Positions 19,091 to 28,827 of a stretch of DNA of 64,000 nt are shown here, one piece after another (the first letter of the stretch is position 1; each line of letters starts with the position of its first letter). Made by a program: the position numbers and the translations under genes. The notes under the pieces were generated by a model. That model was not told the origin of the DNA and did no database searches. It worked only from the letters and a program-made list of their open reading frames with translations. Source of the DNA: an uncultured Gammaproteobacteria bacterium (GTDB lineage: Bacteria; Pseudomonadota; Gammaproteobacteria; Enterobacterales; Succinivibrionaceae); contig OMZC01000063.1 of assembly GCA_900315395.1 (NCBI GenBank), forward strand, positions 58,155-122,154, given 5' to 3'.

Positions 19091-19468
19091 ATGTTCAACA
19101 AAATCCATCATATCGCCATTATTGGAACTGATTACAACAAGTCCAAAACCTTCTATGTAGACACTTTAGGGTTTGAAATCATACGTGAAAATTATCGGCC
19201 TAATAAGCAGGATCATAAGATCGATCTTAAATGTGGTGACAGTGAAATTGAGCTATTTATCGTAAAAAATGCTCCAAATAGAGTCTCAAATCCTGAAGCA
19301 TGCGGATTGCGTCATTTAGCATTTCAAGTTGATAGTGTTAATGAGACTGTAGCGGAACTTAAAAAGAAAGGTATTGAATGCGAGCCTATAAGAATGGATG
19401 AATTTACACATAAGGCCATGACATTCTTTAGAGATCCTGACAATCTGCCAATCGAAATTCACGAGTAA
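19091..19468 (+). CDS. gloA2: VOC-family metalloprotein (GloA2/YaeR-like)
   Basis: The 125-residue protein begins MFNKIHHIAIIGTDY and ends FFRDPDNLPIEIHE, the vicinal-oxygen-chelate pattern of E. coli YaeR/GloA2. Likely metal ligands are the early histidine, LRHLAF and the C-terminal IEIHE glutamate. The family resembles glyoxalase I, but its substrate is uncertain. The ATG at 19091 is chosen because the upstream TTG adds residues absent from the family. Confidence 0.8.
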   Translation: MFNKIHHIAIIGTDYNKSKTFYVDTLGFEIIRENYRPNKQDHKIDLKCGDSEIELFIVKNAPNRVSNPEACGLRHLAFQVDSVNETVAELKKKGIECEPIRMDEFTHKAMTFFRDPDNLPIEIHE

Positions 19469-19475
19469 AAGCATA

Positions 19476-19500
19476 GCAGTAGCATTAAATTTGCTACTGC
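19476..19500. terminator. Hairpin between convergent gloA2 and uvrD
   Basis: GCAGTAGCA (19476-19484) pairs with TGCTACTGC (19492-19500) around a 7-base loop. Neither side has a long U-tract, so termination may be weak or may need Rho. Confidence 0.45.
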
Positions 19501-19522
19501 ATAGCTCTTGAGAGAGGTTTGA

Positions 19523-21700
19523 CTAATACCTTTGAGATGCTATAGGAATGATCTTAAATGGTCGGTCTTCTTTTTTAACCTCATTGTAGGATCTTACAAT
19601 TTGTCTTAAAAATTGACTTGCACCAGTAGTTACGATGTTTCCGAACATACTTCTGTTCTGAGCATAGCTTATATATAGATCTTCTTTTGCTCTTGTTATT
19701 CCAACATAAGCTAAACGTCTTTCTTCTGAAATTGACTTGTCAGAACCAATATCAACAGAACGTTGAGATGGCAGAATAGTGTTCTCAAAACCAACTAAAA
19801 AGACATGTTTAAACTCCAGTCCTTTTGAAGAATGAATGGTCATCATATTTACAGCATCACACTCTGTTGAGCTTGAACCATCTTCATCTAATTCTGAAGT
19901 ACTTACAAGAGTAATGTTAGACAGATAAGTTAATAAAGGATCTTCTAACGCAGTTGAAGTTATCTCTCCATCACTTGCAGTATTCTCTGAGTTATCTGCA
20001 TTGATGTCTTTAGCTTCTTCTGCTGTTGCCTCTTTTGCAACTTGCGCATTCATTGAAGCTTCAAATTCTTTTACGTTTGATACAAGGACACCCAAGTTTG
20101 ATACTCTTGAATTTTCTTCGCCGGTCTTACCTTCTTTAGCATCCTTTAAGGCATACATTTCATGTAAACCTGATGCATTGATAACGTAATCTACTAGTTC
20201 ATGCAGAGGAGCATTTTCTTTCTTCTCTTTCATCTGCAAAATTAAATTATAAAAAGGAGTAACCTTTTTATATAAAGAGACTAATGCCTTGTCTGCTCCT
20301 TCTTGCTTTGAATATGCTTCTAGCAGACGTATAGCCTGTAACATCGAGCAATTTCTTTCTCTGCCAATTGCTCTTAAATCTGCTACTACTTTAGGACCTA
20401 ACTTTCTTGAAGGTACATTGATAATTCTAAGAGCTGCAGTATCATCATTTTCGTTGATAAGCAGTCTTAAATAAGCCAAGGTATCTAGAATTTCAGCACG
20501 TTCAAAGAAGCGCTGACCTCCATAAATCACAAAAGGAATATGCTTCATGGAAAGGCTTTGCTCAAAGCCTAAAGACAGGTAGTTATTTCTGTACAAGATA
20601 GCCATATCTTTGTATTTCTCACCTGCTTCATGCAATTTAGCAATCAGCTGTACTACAGCTGATGCTTCGCAATTATTATTTGAGCAATTTAAAATTGAAA
20701 CATCATCTCCTTGACCGATGTTTCCCTTTAAAACTTTTTCCATCAATCTGTCAGAATTTTCAGCAATAAGGGTATTAGCCATATCAAGAATTTTCTGACT
20801 TGAACGGTAATTTAAAGCTAAAAGGATTTCATGAACATCATCAAAATCTTTTAAAAACTTGTGCATATTGGTGTAGTCTGCGCCACGCCAGCCATAAATT
20901 GACTGATCATCGTCACCTACAACCATCACATGTGAGTTTTTGCCAGCCATCAGTCTTAAAAACTTATACTGAATTGAGTTGGTATCCTGAAACTCATCTA
21001 CAAGGATTTCTTTGAATCTACGATGCTGTAAAGCTCTAATCTCGTCATTGCTCTCGAGAAGCTCAACGGTTCTTAATAGCAATTCACTAAAATCGACTGA
21101 ATTCTCATCATTGCAGATCTTTTCATAAGCTGAATAGATCTTGCACATATTCTCATACTGAGACTCACCAAAGATTCTGCCTCTTTTAATATAGTCATCA
21201 GCACGTAGACCATCTTCTTTTAATTTACAGATTTTTGATACAGCTTCACTTGGCTTGAATTCTTTAACATCAATATTAAGCTCTTTCATAATTCGCTTAG
21301 TTAAAGTGGTCTGGCTGTCTGTATCTAACACAGTAAAATTAGGCTCAAGTCCAGCCTGTTTTGAGTAGGCTCTTAATAGACGTAAACAGATAGAGTGGAA
21401 GGTACTTGCCCAAAGCTGACGCTGTAAAAACTCACCTACAAATAGACCAATTCTCTCTCGCATTTCACCTGCTGCTTTATTTGTAAAAGTAACAGCAAGA
21501 ATATTGCGAGGCTCAATCATGTAGTGCTTGATTAAATAAGCAATTCTTGAAACTAAAACTCGAGTTTTACCAGTGCCTGCACCTGCAATTACTAGCATAT
21601 TTGATAAAGGAGCACTTACAGCTTCTTTTTGAGAATCATTCAAATTCTCTAGAATTGAGTTGCTAACAGAAGGATTTCCTAGCTCATCAAGCTCGTCCAT
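19523..21700 (-). CDS. uvrD: DNA helicase II UvrD, lacking the usual C-terminal Tudor-like region
   Basis: The 725-residue SF1A helicase has AGAGTGKT at 39-46, VDEFQDTN, GDDDQSIYGWRG, LNYRSS, TIHSSKGLEF and ERRLAYVGITRAKEDL. The opening LNDSQKEAVSAP is UvrD-like, and the xerC-yigB-uvrD order agrees. The protein stops soon after the helicase core (SQFLRQ...), without the C-terminal segment that E. coli UvrD uses to contact RNA polymerase. Its length is made up by an acidic insertion near residues 560-600 (EEAKDINADNSENTASDGE). It acts in nucleotide excision and mismatch repair. Confidence 0.93.
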   Translation of the reverse strand: MDELDELGNPSVSNSILENLNDSQKEAVSAPLSNMLVIAGAGTGKTRVLVSRIAYLIKHYMIEPRNILAVTFTNKAAGEMRERIGLFVGEFLQRQLWASTFHSICLRLLRAYSKQAGLEPNFTVLDTDSQTTLTKRIMKELNIDVKEFKPSEAVSKICKLKEDGLRADDYIKRGRIFGESQYENMCKIYSAYEKICNDENSVDFSELLLRTVELLESNDEIRALQHRRFKEILVDEFQDTNSIQYKFLRLMAGKNSHVMVVGDDDQSIYGWRGADYTNMHKFLKDFDDVHEILLALNYRSSQKILDMANTLIAENSDRLMEKVLKGNIGQGDDVSILNCSNNNCEASAVVQLIAKLHEAGEKYKDMAILYRNNYLSLGFEQSLSMKHIPFVIYGGQRFFERAEILDTLAYLRLLINENDDTAALRIINVPSRKLGPKVVADLRAIGRERNCSMLQAIRLLEAYSKQEGADKALVSLYKKVTPFYNLILQMKEKKENAPLHELVDYVINASGLHEMYALKDAKEGKTGEENSRVSNLGVLVSNVKEFEASMNAQVAKEATAEEAKDINADNSENTASDGEITSTALEDPLLTYLSNITLVSTSELDEDGSSSTECDAVNMMTIHSSKGLEFKHVFLVGFENTILPSQRSVDIGSDKSISEERRLAYVGITRAKEDLYISYAQNRSMFGNIVTTGASQFLRQIVRSYNEVKKEDRPFKIIPIASQRY

Positions 21701-21748
21701 AAAAATCTCCGCTGGAATTTGTGAGTTTTAGAATTTTGACTGCGTGGG

Positions 21749-21757
21749 ATTATAGCA
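21749..21757 (-). promoter_or_regulatory. Extended -10 promoter of uvrD
   Basis: The minus strand reads TG-C-TATAAT (21757 down to 21749), a perfect extended -10, about 50 bases before the uvrD ATG. It lies in the 161-bp gap after yigB, so uvrD is probably transcribed partly on its own. No LexA box (CTGT-N8-ACAG) is seen. Confidence 0.55.
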
Positions 21758-21861
21758 GAAATCAAATTTACTAATTAGACGAAGAATACCTCTGTTCTGT
21801 GATTTTCTGGTCTAATTTTCTTTCTGCTATCAGTTTTACAGCTAGATAGGTATAAGTCGTT

Positions 21862-22596
21862 TTATAACAACAGTTGCCTTAGCTCTAAGATGTCATCTAT
21901 TTCAATATCAGGTAGCACACTTAAAAACTTTTCATCAGGAGAAATACCTGTATAGCCTTTGCGCAACCAAACACATCTGCAACCTGCGCTTACCGCACCA
22001 AAAACATCGGTATAAGGATCATCTCCTATGTGCAGAATTTCACTTGGAGCTACATTTTTAAATCTGGCGCACTCATTGAATAAATCAGCATGAGGTTTTC
22101 TGTGGAATTTAAAACGCTCAGGTCTTAAGTCAGTTTCAAAGTAAGAAGCTACATCTAACTGCTTTGCATCAAGATTACCATTAGATACTGAGATAAGTGG
22201 ATATTTGTCTTTAAGATCTTTCATTAAAGATCTTACGTCATCAGCGACCACTCCATCTGAACGCTTTTGAACAAAGAGCTTAACTAACGCATTTGCTTCT
22301 TCAAGATCACCTTTTAAAGGAATACCAATTTCTTTGAAGGCTACAACTAAACTTTTGGCTCTTAATAAAGTTACATCGTCTTCAAGAGACATGTCTTCAT
22401 GTAAAACTTTTGATTTAACAGCAGCCCAGTAATCATAACTTAGGTACTTTCCACCTAAACCATAACGCTCACATAAATAAGTAGTAAACCAGTTTTCTGC
22501 TCTAGTTAATACAGTCTGACAATCATAGATAGTATTGTCTAAATCAAAAGACAGTACCTTTATCTTGCTAAGATCTATTTGTTTGTAGAATTTCAA
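21862..22596 (-). CDS. yigB: HAD-superfamily phosphatase (YigB-like)
   Basis: This 244-residue HAD hydrolase has the nucleophile motif SFDLDNTIYD (Asp18 and Asp20), SVSNGN as motif II and HIGDDPYTDVFGA as motif IV. E. coli YigB dephosphorylates a riboflavin pathway intermediate as well as FMN. The same role is inferred from the conserved xerC-yigB-uvrD position. It overlaps xerC by four bases. Confidence 0.88.
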   Translation of the reverse strand: MKFYKQIDLSKIKVLSFDLDNTIYDCQTVLTRAENWFTTYLCERYGLGGKYLSYDYWAAVKSKVLHEDMSLEDDVTLLRAKSLVVAFKEIGIPLKGDLEEANALVKLFVQKRSDGVVADDVRSLMKDLKDKYPLISVSNGNLDAKQLDVASYFETDLRPERFKFHRKPHADLFNECARFKNVAPSEILHIGDDPYTDVFGAVSAGCRCVWLRKGYTGISPDEKFLSVLPDIEIDDILELRQLLL

Positions 22597-23504
22597 TTTT
22601 TCTTCCTATTAGCTAGAGGATGAGCCTTATTGTATACACTCTTTAAATGTTCGAAATCTAAATGAGTATAAATCTGAGTAGCAGCTAAACTAGCATGTCC
22701 TAGCATCTCTTGAACAGAACGTAAATCAGCACCACCTTGTAACAGCTCTGTTGCAAAAGAGTGTCTTAATTTATGAGGATTTAAATGAGTTTGCACACCT
22801 GCTTTTACAGACAGTTTATCCAGATTCTGTTCTACAGCCCTTGTAGTTAGTCTTCTGCCATATTTATTTAAAAATAGAGCGTCTTCTGATGGTTTGAACT
22901 CGTCCCTTACCTTTAAATAATTAGTAATTTTATCTATAGCTTTTTGACCTACAGGGACAATTCTGTACTTACTGCCCTTACCTAATACTCTGACTTCTTT
23001 TGTTTCATGATTAAGATCTTTTAAATCAAGACCAACTAACTCAGAGACACGCAATCCTGAGGAGAACAACAGTTCAGCAATCGCACTATCTCTTAGCTCA
23101 AACAGATCTTTAGGCTCATAATCTAAAAGCACATCAACTTCGTTTAAAGTTAAGATCTTTGGAAGATGACGTTTTACTTTAGGAGCTTTAATTAAAGAAC
23201 AGGGATTATCCTGAAGGGAGCCTTGTTTTATGAGGTACTTAAAAAAGGAACTTAAAGCGTACAGATCGTGCGCTACAGAATTGTTGGACTGTTTTACATT
23301 CTCATCATTAAAGTTAAAGTCACGCTGTATAGCTCTCATCTGTTCAAGACCTACATCTTGCCATGACTTTACATTGTCAAATTCGCGCTCTAATACAGCA
23401 ACAGCTCTCTTTAGAACGTTGCTGTACGAATTTATGGTATGAACACTAGCACGCTTCTCATAACGAAGGTGATCAATAAAACGATTAACCTCATCAGCAA
23501 GCAT
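22593..23504 (-). CDS. xerC: Tyrosine recombinase XerC
   Basis: The 303-residue recombinase has the N-terminal SAM-like domain. The catalytic set is complete: R152 (SGLRVSEL), K176 (GKGSKY), H244 and R247 (HKLRHSFAT), H270 (LGHAS) and Y279 (IYTH). With XerD it resolves chromosome dimers at dif. Its place between dapF and yigB identifies it as XerC rather than XerD or a phage integrase. Confidence 0.95.
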   Translation of the reverse strand: MLADEVNRFIDHLRYEKRASVHTINSYSNVLKRAVAVLEREFDNVKSWQDVGLEQMRAIQRDFNFNDENVKQSNNSVAHDLYALSSFFKYLIKQGSLQDNPCSLIKAPKVKRHLPKILTLNEVDVLLDYEPKDLFELRDSAIAELLFSSGLRVSELVGLDLKDLNHETKEVRVLGKGSKYRIVPVGQKAIDKITNYLKVRDEFKPSEDALFLNKYGRRLTTRAVEQNLDKLSVKAGVQTHLNPHKLRHSFATELLQGGADLRSVQEMLGHASLAATQIYTHLDFEHLKSVYNKAHPLANRKKN

Positions 23505-23555
23505 GATTATCCACCCAAAAGAATTTCATCAAAAGATAGGTTACCTAGCCAAAGA

Positions 23556-24389
23556 CTAAATAACAACAGTGCCTTCAAATACTCTTTGAGCAGGACCTGA
23601 CATCATTACAGGTGACTTACCTCCATCCCAAGAAATTCTCAAGGTACCGCCAGGTAAGGTTACATTTACAGGAGAACTTACCCTTCCTTGTGTAATAGCA
23701 ACAACGGCTGCTGCGCATGCGCCAGTTCCACAAGCTAAGGTTTCTCCACAACCGCGCTCAAAAACTCTTAAATTTAAAGCATGGTTATTTACAACCTGTG
23801 CAAACCCTACGTTTACTTTTTCAGGAAAGTTCTTGTGACACTCAAGCTCTTTACCATACTTTTCTACAGGCGCTGTTTTTACATCATCAAAGAAAAACAC
23901 AGCATGTGGATTTCCCATAGATACAGCTCCATGAGAAAACTCAGTACCATCTGATAAAGTTATCTTGTACTCATTAGCACGAGCAGGAGCATTAAATGGG
24001 ATCTTGTGAGGTTCAAACTCAGGAGCTCCCATATTCACAGTCACGGTATCATCGTCGTTAAGCTTTAATCTTAAAACACCTGATACTGTACTTACCTTAA
24101 TGTCTCTCTTATTGGTTAGGTTGTGATCGACTACGAATCTAACAAAGCAACGAGCTCCATTGCCACACATCTGAACTTCAGAGCCATCGGCATTAAATAT
24201 TCTGTAGTGAAAATCAACCTCAGGATCAAATGGTGGTTCAACTAGCAATAACTGGTCAAAACCAATACCAAAATGTCTATCTGCTAATTTCTTAATGAGT
24301 TCTGGTGAAAAAAATACCTTTTGGGTAACACCGTCAACGACCATAAAATCGTTACCCAAACCATGCATTTTTGTAAACTTTAAAATCAT
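23556..24389 (-). CDS. dapF: Diaminopimelate epimerase
   Basis: The 277-residue epimerase interconverts LL- and meso-diaminopimelate for lysine and peptidoglycan. The two catalytic cysteines are C75 in MCGNGARC and C220 in LACGTGACA. It follows lysA after five bases, so the two steps around meso-DAP are co-expressed. Length and motifs are standard. Confidence 0.97.
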   Translation of the reverse strand: MILKFTKMHGLGNDFMVVDGVTQKVFFSPELIKKLADRHFGIGFDQLLLVEPPFDPEVDFHYRIFNADGSEVQMCGNGARCFVRFVVDHNLTNKRDIKVSTVSGVLRLKLNDDDTVTVNMGAPEFEPHKIPFNAPARANEYKITLSDGTEFSHGAVSMGNPHAVFFFDDVKTAPVEKYGKELECHKNFPEKVNVGFAQVVNNHALNLRVFERGCGETLACGTGACAAAVVAITQGRVSSPVNVTLPGGTLRISWDGGKSPVMMSGPAQRVFEGTVVI

Positions 24390-24394
24390 TTTTA

Positions 24395-25642
24395 TTATCC
24401 TAGGATAATTTCGTCCTTCCAGATATCTTCATATGACTGACGTTTTTTGATTACATATGACTTATCACCATCTACCATCACTTCACATGGTAAACGTCTT
24501 GTATTGTAAGTTGAAGCCATAGAAGAACCGTATGCACCAGCACCACGAACAGCTAAAATATCACCATTTCTAACATTTAGCTTTCTATCCTTGCCTAAGA
24601 AATCGTCACTCTCACAGATAGGACCTACAACATCAGACTTTACAGCCTCACCATCAGGATGAACTGTAGTGTTAATGATGGTCATCCATGAACCATATAA
24701 AGCAGGTCTAATCATATCGTTCATACCGGTATCGGTAATGATAAAGTGCTTGTCACCATTATCTTTTTGGTACTGAACTTTAGCTAACAGAATGCAAGCA
24801 TTAGCTACCATAGCACGACCAGGCTCAATATAGATTGAAACATCTAAGTCCTTTAATCTCTCTAAGATAGGAGCGCAGTACTCACTAGGTGTAGGAGGGG
24901 TTTCGTTATCATAGGTAACACCTAAACCACCGCCCATATCAATGTGATCTACCTTGATGCCTTCGGCTAGTAATTTTTTGTATAAAGAAATGATTTTATC
25001 GGTAGCTTCAATAATTGGCATACCAGAGGTCATCTGAGAACCGATGTGGCAATCAATACCTGAAATCTTTAAGCAAGACTCTTTTGACATCTTCTTATAA
25101 AGATCAAAAGCAATTTCTTCACTTACACCGAACTTATTGTTCTTTAGACCAGTTGAAATTGAAGGATGAGTTTTAGCATCAACACCAGGATTTACTCTCA
25201 GAGCAACTGGAGCTACAACATTTAACTTCTTAGCAACCTTAATTACAGTATCAATCTCTTGAGCTGATTCAATGTTTAAGCAGTTAATTCCCTGTGAAAG
25301 AGCAAATTCAATTTCCTGCTCTGACTTACCTACACCTGAGAAAACAACTTTCTTAGGATCACCGCCTGCTGCAATTACTCGACGTAACTCACCTTCAGAT
25401 ACGATATCAAAACCTGCACCTAATTTTGCCATTTCATGAATAACAGCAAGATTTGAACAAGCTTTTACAGCAAAACATACTAAGTGTTTCTTCTCCTTTA
25501 AAGAATCCTCAAAAGCATTCATATGTCTGTGTAAAGTTGCTTTTGAATAAACATAAAGAGGAGTACCGTACTCTTTTGCTAAATCAGTAGCTTTGATGTC
25601 TTCAGCGTATAAATCAGGGCCTTTAAAATTAAAATAATCCAT
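24395..25642 (-). CDS. lysA: Diaminopimelate decarboxylase
   Basis: The 415-residue PLP fold III enzyme converts meso-DAP to lysine. The PLP lysine is K60 in [21 protein letters not shown] and [10 protein letters not shown] are also present. In E. coli the slot between lptM and dapF is empty and lysA lies elsewhere, so here lysA is inserted into that neighbourhood. GGAAGGAAAAA precedes the ATG. Confidence 0.96.
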   Translation of the reverse strand: MDYFNFKGPDLYAEDIKATDLAKEYGTPLYVYSKATLHRHMNAFEDSLKEKKHLVCFAVKACSNLAVIHEMAKLGAGFDIVSEGELRRVIAAGGDPKKVVFSGVGKSEQEIEFALSQGINCLNIESAQEIDTVIKVAKKLNVVAPVALRVNPGVDAKTHPSISTGLKNNKFGVSEEIAFDLYKKMSKESCLKISGIDCHIGSQMTSGMPIIEATDKIISLYKKLLAEGIKVDHIDMGGGLGVTYDNETPPTPSEYCAPILERLKDLDVSIYIEPGRAMVANACILLAKVQYQKDNGDKHFIITDTGMNDMIRPALYGSWMTIINTTVHPDGEAVKSDVVGPICESDDFLGKDRKLNVRNGDILAVRGAGAYGSSMASTYNTRRLPCEVMVDGDKSYVIKKRQSYEDIWKDEIILG

Positions 25643-25772
25643 TTTTTCCTTCCATCACAAACTGCGTTCTAATCTACTTACATACGCAGTTGCTTTTATT
25701 GAATTTTGATTCTGTTGATAACTGCAATCTTCTATTGATTACAGAAATCTATTTGTAACAGTGAATAGTTGC

Positions 25773-25976
25773 CTATTTCTTTGACTCTTCTTGAGATTGT
25801 TCCTCTTCTTTAGAAGAGTTATCTGAAGAAGTGTTCTTAGAAGCTTGTTCATCAGAACTATCGTCATCTTCCTGCTGAGTATATTCAGGTTCAATATAAA
25901 GTTTGCCTTTAATGCCACAGCCTGAAAGCTCGCATAAAGCGACAAATACCACAAATGCAGAAATAAGCTTTTTCAA
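25773..25976 (-). CDS. lptM: LptM (YifL)-type outer-membrane lipoprotein
   Basis: This 67-residue lipoprotein has a short signal peptide, the lipobox LSGC with lipidated Cys20, and the hallmark CGIKGKLY right after it. Enterobacterial LptM (YifL) has CGLKGPLY and helps the LPS translocon LptDE assemble correctly. The rest is an acidic, Ser/Gln/Glu-rich tail with no visible fold. The position between cyaA and lysA-dapF matches the E. coli yifL-dapF order. Confidence 0.85.
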   Translation of the reverse strand: MKKLISAFVVFVALCELSGCGIKGKLYIEPEYTQQEDDDSSDEQASKNTSSDNSSKEEEQSQEESKK

Positions 25977-26081
25977 TTTTCTGTCCTACAAAAATGTTTA
26001 ATGTTTAGATGAGTATATCAAAATATTAATATCCATTAATTGCAAATTTAACTTGTCTAAAAATTTGCACTGTTATGAAGA

Positions 26082-28550
26082 TCAGGCATTCATAATCGTA
26101 AATGGATGAATGGAGTTTTCATCTTCTGATAACACAAAATACTGAGGCAGATTAAAGTTTAAATTATTGTTAGTTACATCATTTTCAGTATTCTGGGTAT
26201 AGAACCTGTTGATAGCATTTACAAGCTTTGATCTTGAACCAGAAAAATCATGGAAGATCTTTACTTCATTTCTTTCATTTACAATGTAAATGTCCCACAA
26301 GTTACCTTTTTTCTTAAAGAAATACTGTACGATACCCGCTGAAGCACACTTTTCTACTTGTGTTGGTACCTGTAGGGCAAACTCTGGTCTCATTCCAAAG
26401 CGAGACAATACAGTCACATCGTCATCTGAGGCTCTGAATGTAGAATGCCTAATTAAGGATAATGAACCTTCTTCATTGACCAAAGATTCATAGGTGTTGT
26501 GACCTACATTAAACACATAGCTTGTTTCATAGTCTCCTAAACAGGAGAAAATGCCTCTTATGGTTGCTTCAAGATCAAATCTAATCAGATCACTATGAGC
26601 TTTTGAATAAGACAAAACTTTTAATACTGAGTTGTAATCATGAGACTGACTTGAGAAGAGACCAGCATGAATTCTGATAATCGAAGACAAAGCCTCAACC
26701 AATCCTATTTCACCATCAGGATAAGAAATACAGTTAATTTCACCCCATGAATTTAAGCATACAAGATCAACAGAGCCGACAAGGCACATCTTTTGTCTTC
26801 CGCATGACAGAGATGAACCGATCTCAATGTCAGAAGGTGAGATAAACAACTCTTGAGTAATATCATTCTCAAGATTTATCAGTAGCATGCTTTTTAAAAC
26901 TTTTCTAGGCTTTTGCAGATCTGCTTCTGATACTTCTATATGACTGCTGTTTTTAAAGAACAAAGCCATGTCATAGGACAATTTCTTGATTTTGTCAGCG
27001 GTCAAATAGCCATCTTTATTGGAAACGAAAACTTTACTAGTGCTAGTTAACAGATTGTTAAAGGTTGCCCATGCCACAACTTCAACCGCTCTTGGCGCAA
27101 TATATACAGCCTTTGTAGACAGTAAAGATAAACTATCTATGGCTGTAGGAAAGATATGCCAACCTTGTCTGCAGATACTGTTTTTGGATGGTTTTACGAA
27201 AGTAATAGTGTTTTCTTCTAGAAGATGAATAAATTCCTTACTTGCTATTAAGATTTTGCCAGGATATCTATCAAAAGCAGCATAAATCTTTCTAGATAAA
27301 ACACCTGCATCGTCAGAAGTAATAGCGTACTCAATCTTATTTTCAACAGAGAATCTTAGTAAAGTTCTATAACTTTCTAAAAGAGAAGAAAACAAATCTC
27401 TTTGGGCTCTTTTTACTGTTTCTATATCCCACTGATCGATATTATTTAAATGATTGCAATAAGCTCTAGTCCATCCCCACATCAAGCTTAATCGTCTTAA
27501 GAAACGTTCTCTTTGCTCACGGAGTTTTCCTTTAGAAATATGAGCAATAGATTGCTGAATTTTTAGATAAAAGCAAATTCTTGCAAGCTTTAGTCTTGTA
27601 GTATCACCTTTTCTTTTCAGGTATTTTGCTACTTTTCTGTACATCAGATAGTAAGCATCCTGCTGAAGAGTGTATTGAGTACTGTCATATACGGCACTCT
27701 TTAATTCCATGGACAGCAATCTAGTATTTGGATATTCATCAGCATAAGCTTCCATTAAAAGAATCTTTAGTACTGCTTTTAATGGATGATCAATTCCCTT
27801 ATATACAAGCCATAGACCTGAACCAAAATATTCAACTGGAGAACACTTTGCAACAGAGCCAAAATCGAACCAAGACTCTCTATCTACAGCAGAGCTCTTG
27901 TAAAAGTCGTCTATGAACTCTTGATAATTCTGTTTTTCTTCACTTTCGCTTACCATGAACCAAGCTAAGTTTCTGCCACACAGCCTGATTGATGATCTAT
28001 AAAACTCATCTAACAGGAACAGACTCTGAGCAGAACCACAGTCCTCAGTATCCATGTTGCCATGTTCACCACTTGAAAACTTATCTTCAGGAGTTACGAA
28101 CAAATTAACATCTGCACCTAAAGTTTTTGCAAATGAAGATAAGAAGTGACACTTTTCAGCTAAAAGTTTTATTTCTTCTTCTGGTGTGTTTTTACTTACA
28201 CATACCCAGATATCTAAATCTGAATTCTGACCTTGTGCTATAGAAGAGGTACTACCCATTGCATATAAAGCATAAATTGGATAATGCTTTTCTTCAGGGG
28301 TATCAGGATCAATTCCATGGTCAATAAGGTAATGGCGCTGATACTCATTAGGTGTAAATTTATCAATACCAAAAGGAACTGTACTTGATCTGTATCCTGG
28401 TAGTTTTGGGGAATTGTAGTGGATAAGTAAAGGTAGAACATTCAGAACGTTAGCCACATCATTCTTCATAATCTGTAAAGCTCTTTTTAAACGTTCAGTA
28501 TTTAGAGCTTCAAATTTATTTAATCTAAGTTCAAAACTAGCTTTATCCAT
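26082..28550 (-). CDS. cyaA: Class I adenylate cyclase
   Basis: The 822-residue enzyme makes cAMP. The catalytic N-terminal half has the nucleotidyltransferase motif GSTSSIAQGQNSDLDIWV at about 99-116, with Asp111 and Asp113 as metal ligands. LYAMGS and HYLIDHGI are also typical. The C-terminal half is the regulatory part, as in enterobacterial CyaA (848 residues). It is divergent from hemX. The 241-bp gap shows no convincing CRP site by eye. Confidence 0.95.
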   Translation of the reverse strand: MDKASFELRLNKFEALNTERLKRALQIMKNDVANVLNVLPLLIHYNSPKLPGYRSSTVPFGIDKFTPNEYQRHYLIDHGIDPDTPEEKHYPIYALYAMGSTSSIAQGQNSDLDIWVCVSKNTPEEEIKLLAEKCHFLSSFAKTLGADVNLFVTPEDKFSSGEHGNMDTEDCGSAQSLFLLDEFYRSSIRLCGRNLAWFMVSESEEKQNYQEFIDDFYKSSAVDRESWFDFGSVAKCSPVEYFGSGLWLVYKGIDHPLKAVLKILLMEAYADEYPNTRLLSMELKSAVYDSTQYTLQQDAYYLMYRKVAKYLKRKGDTTRLKLARICFYLKIQQSIAHISKGKLREQRERFLRRLSLMWGWTRAYCNHLNNIDQWDIETVKRAQRDLFSSLLESYRTLLRFSVENKIEYAITSDDAGVLSRKIYAAFDRYPGKILIASKEFIHLLEENTITFVKPSKNSICRQGWHIFPTAIDSLSLLSTKAVYIAPRAVEVVAWATFNNLLTSTSKVFVSNKDGYLTADKIKKLSYDMALFFKNSSHIEVSEADLQKPRKVLKSMLLINLENDITQELFISPSDIEIGSSLSCGRQKMCLVGSVDLVCLNSWGEINCISYPDGEIGLVEALSSIIRIHAGLFSSQSHDYNSVLKVLSYSKAHSDLIRFDLEATIRGIFSCLGDYETSYVFNVGHNTYESLVNEEGSLSLIRHSTFRASDDDVTVLSRFGMRPEFALQVPTQVEKCASAGIVQYFFKKKGNLWDIYIVNERNEVKIFHDFSGSRSKLVNAINRFYTQNTENDVTNNNLNFNLPQYFVLSEDENSIHPFTIMNA

Positions 28551-28827
28551 AAATTAGACATGAAGATGGTTGTGGATTGAAAACTAGAAAATTATATCAC
28601 CTTTCATTTCAATTATTTTTATCTATGTAGTGCTCACATAAAAAGCGCATCTATATCCAAACCTAAGCCTTCCTACTGCACATAGCACATCCTTGATAAG
28701 GATATTCAAATAAATTGTTCAAATAGTGATCTGTGACAGTAAGTTTAATCATATATGCTAGCAAAATCATTGAGATAGTTTTATCCGTGTTATGATAGGC
28801 AAGATTGTATATATGCGAGATATGATT

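Noticed and set aside
21701-21861. LexA box before uvrD
   Set aside because: CTGT and ACAG elements occur but never with the eight-base spacing of a SOS box.
25739-25954. Second frame overlapping lptM
   Set aside because: The lptM frame has a lipobox and the CGxKGxLY motif; the alternative frame has neither.
28551-28791. CRP site between cyaA and hemX
   Set aside because: TGTGA-like pieces such as GTGATCTGTGACA are present, but the TGTGA-N6-TCACA symmetry is not met.
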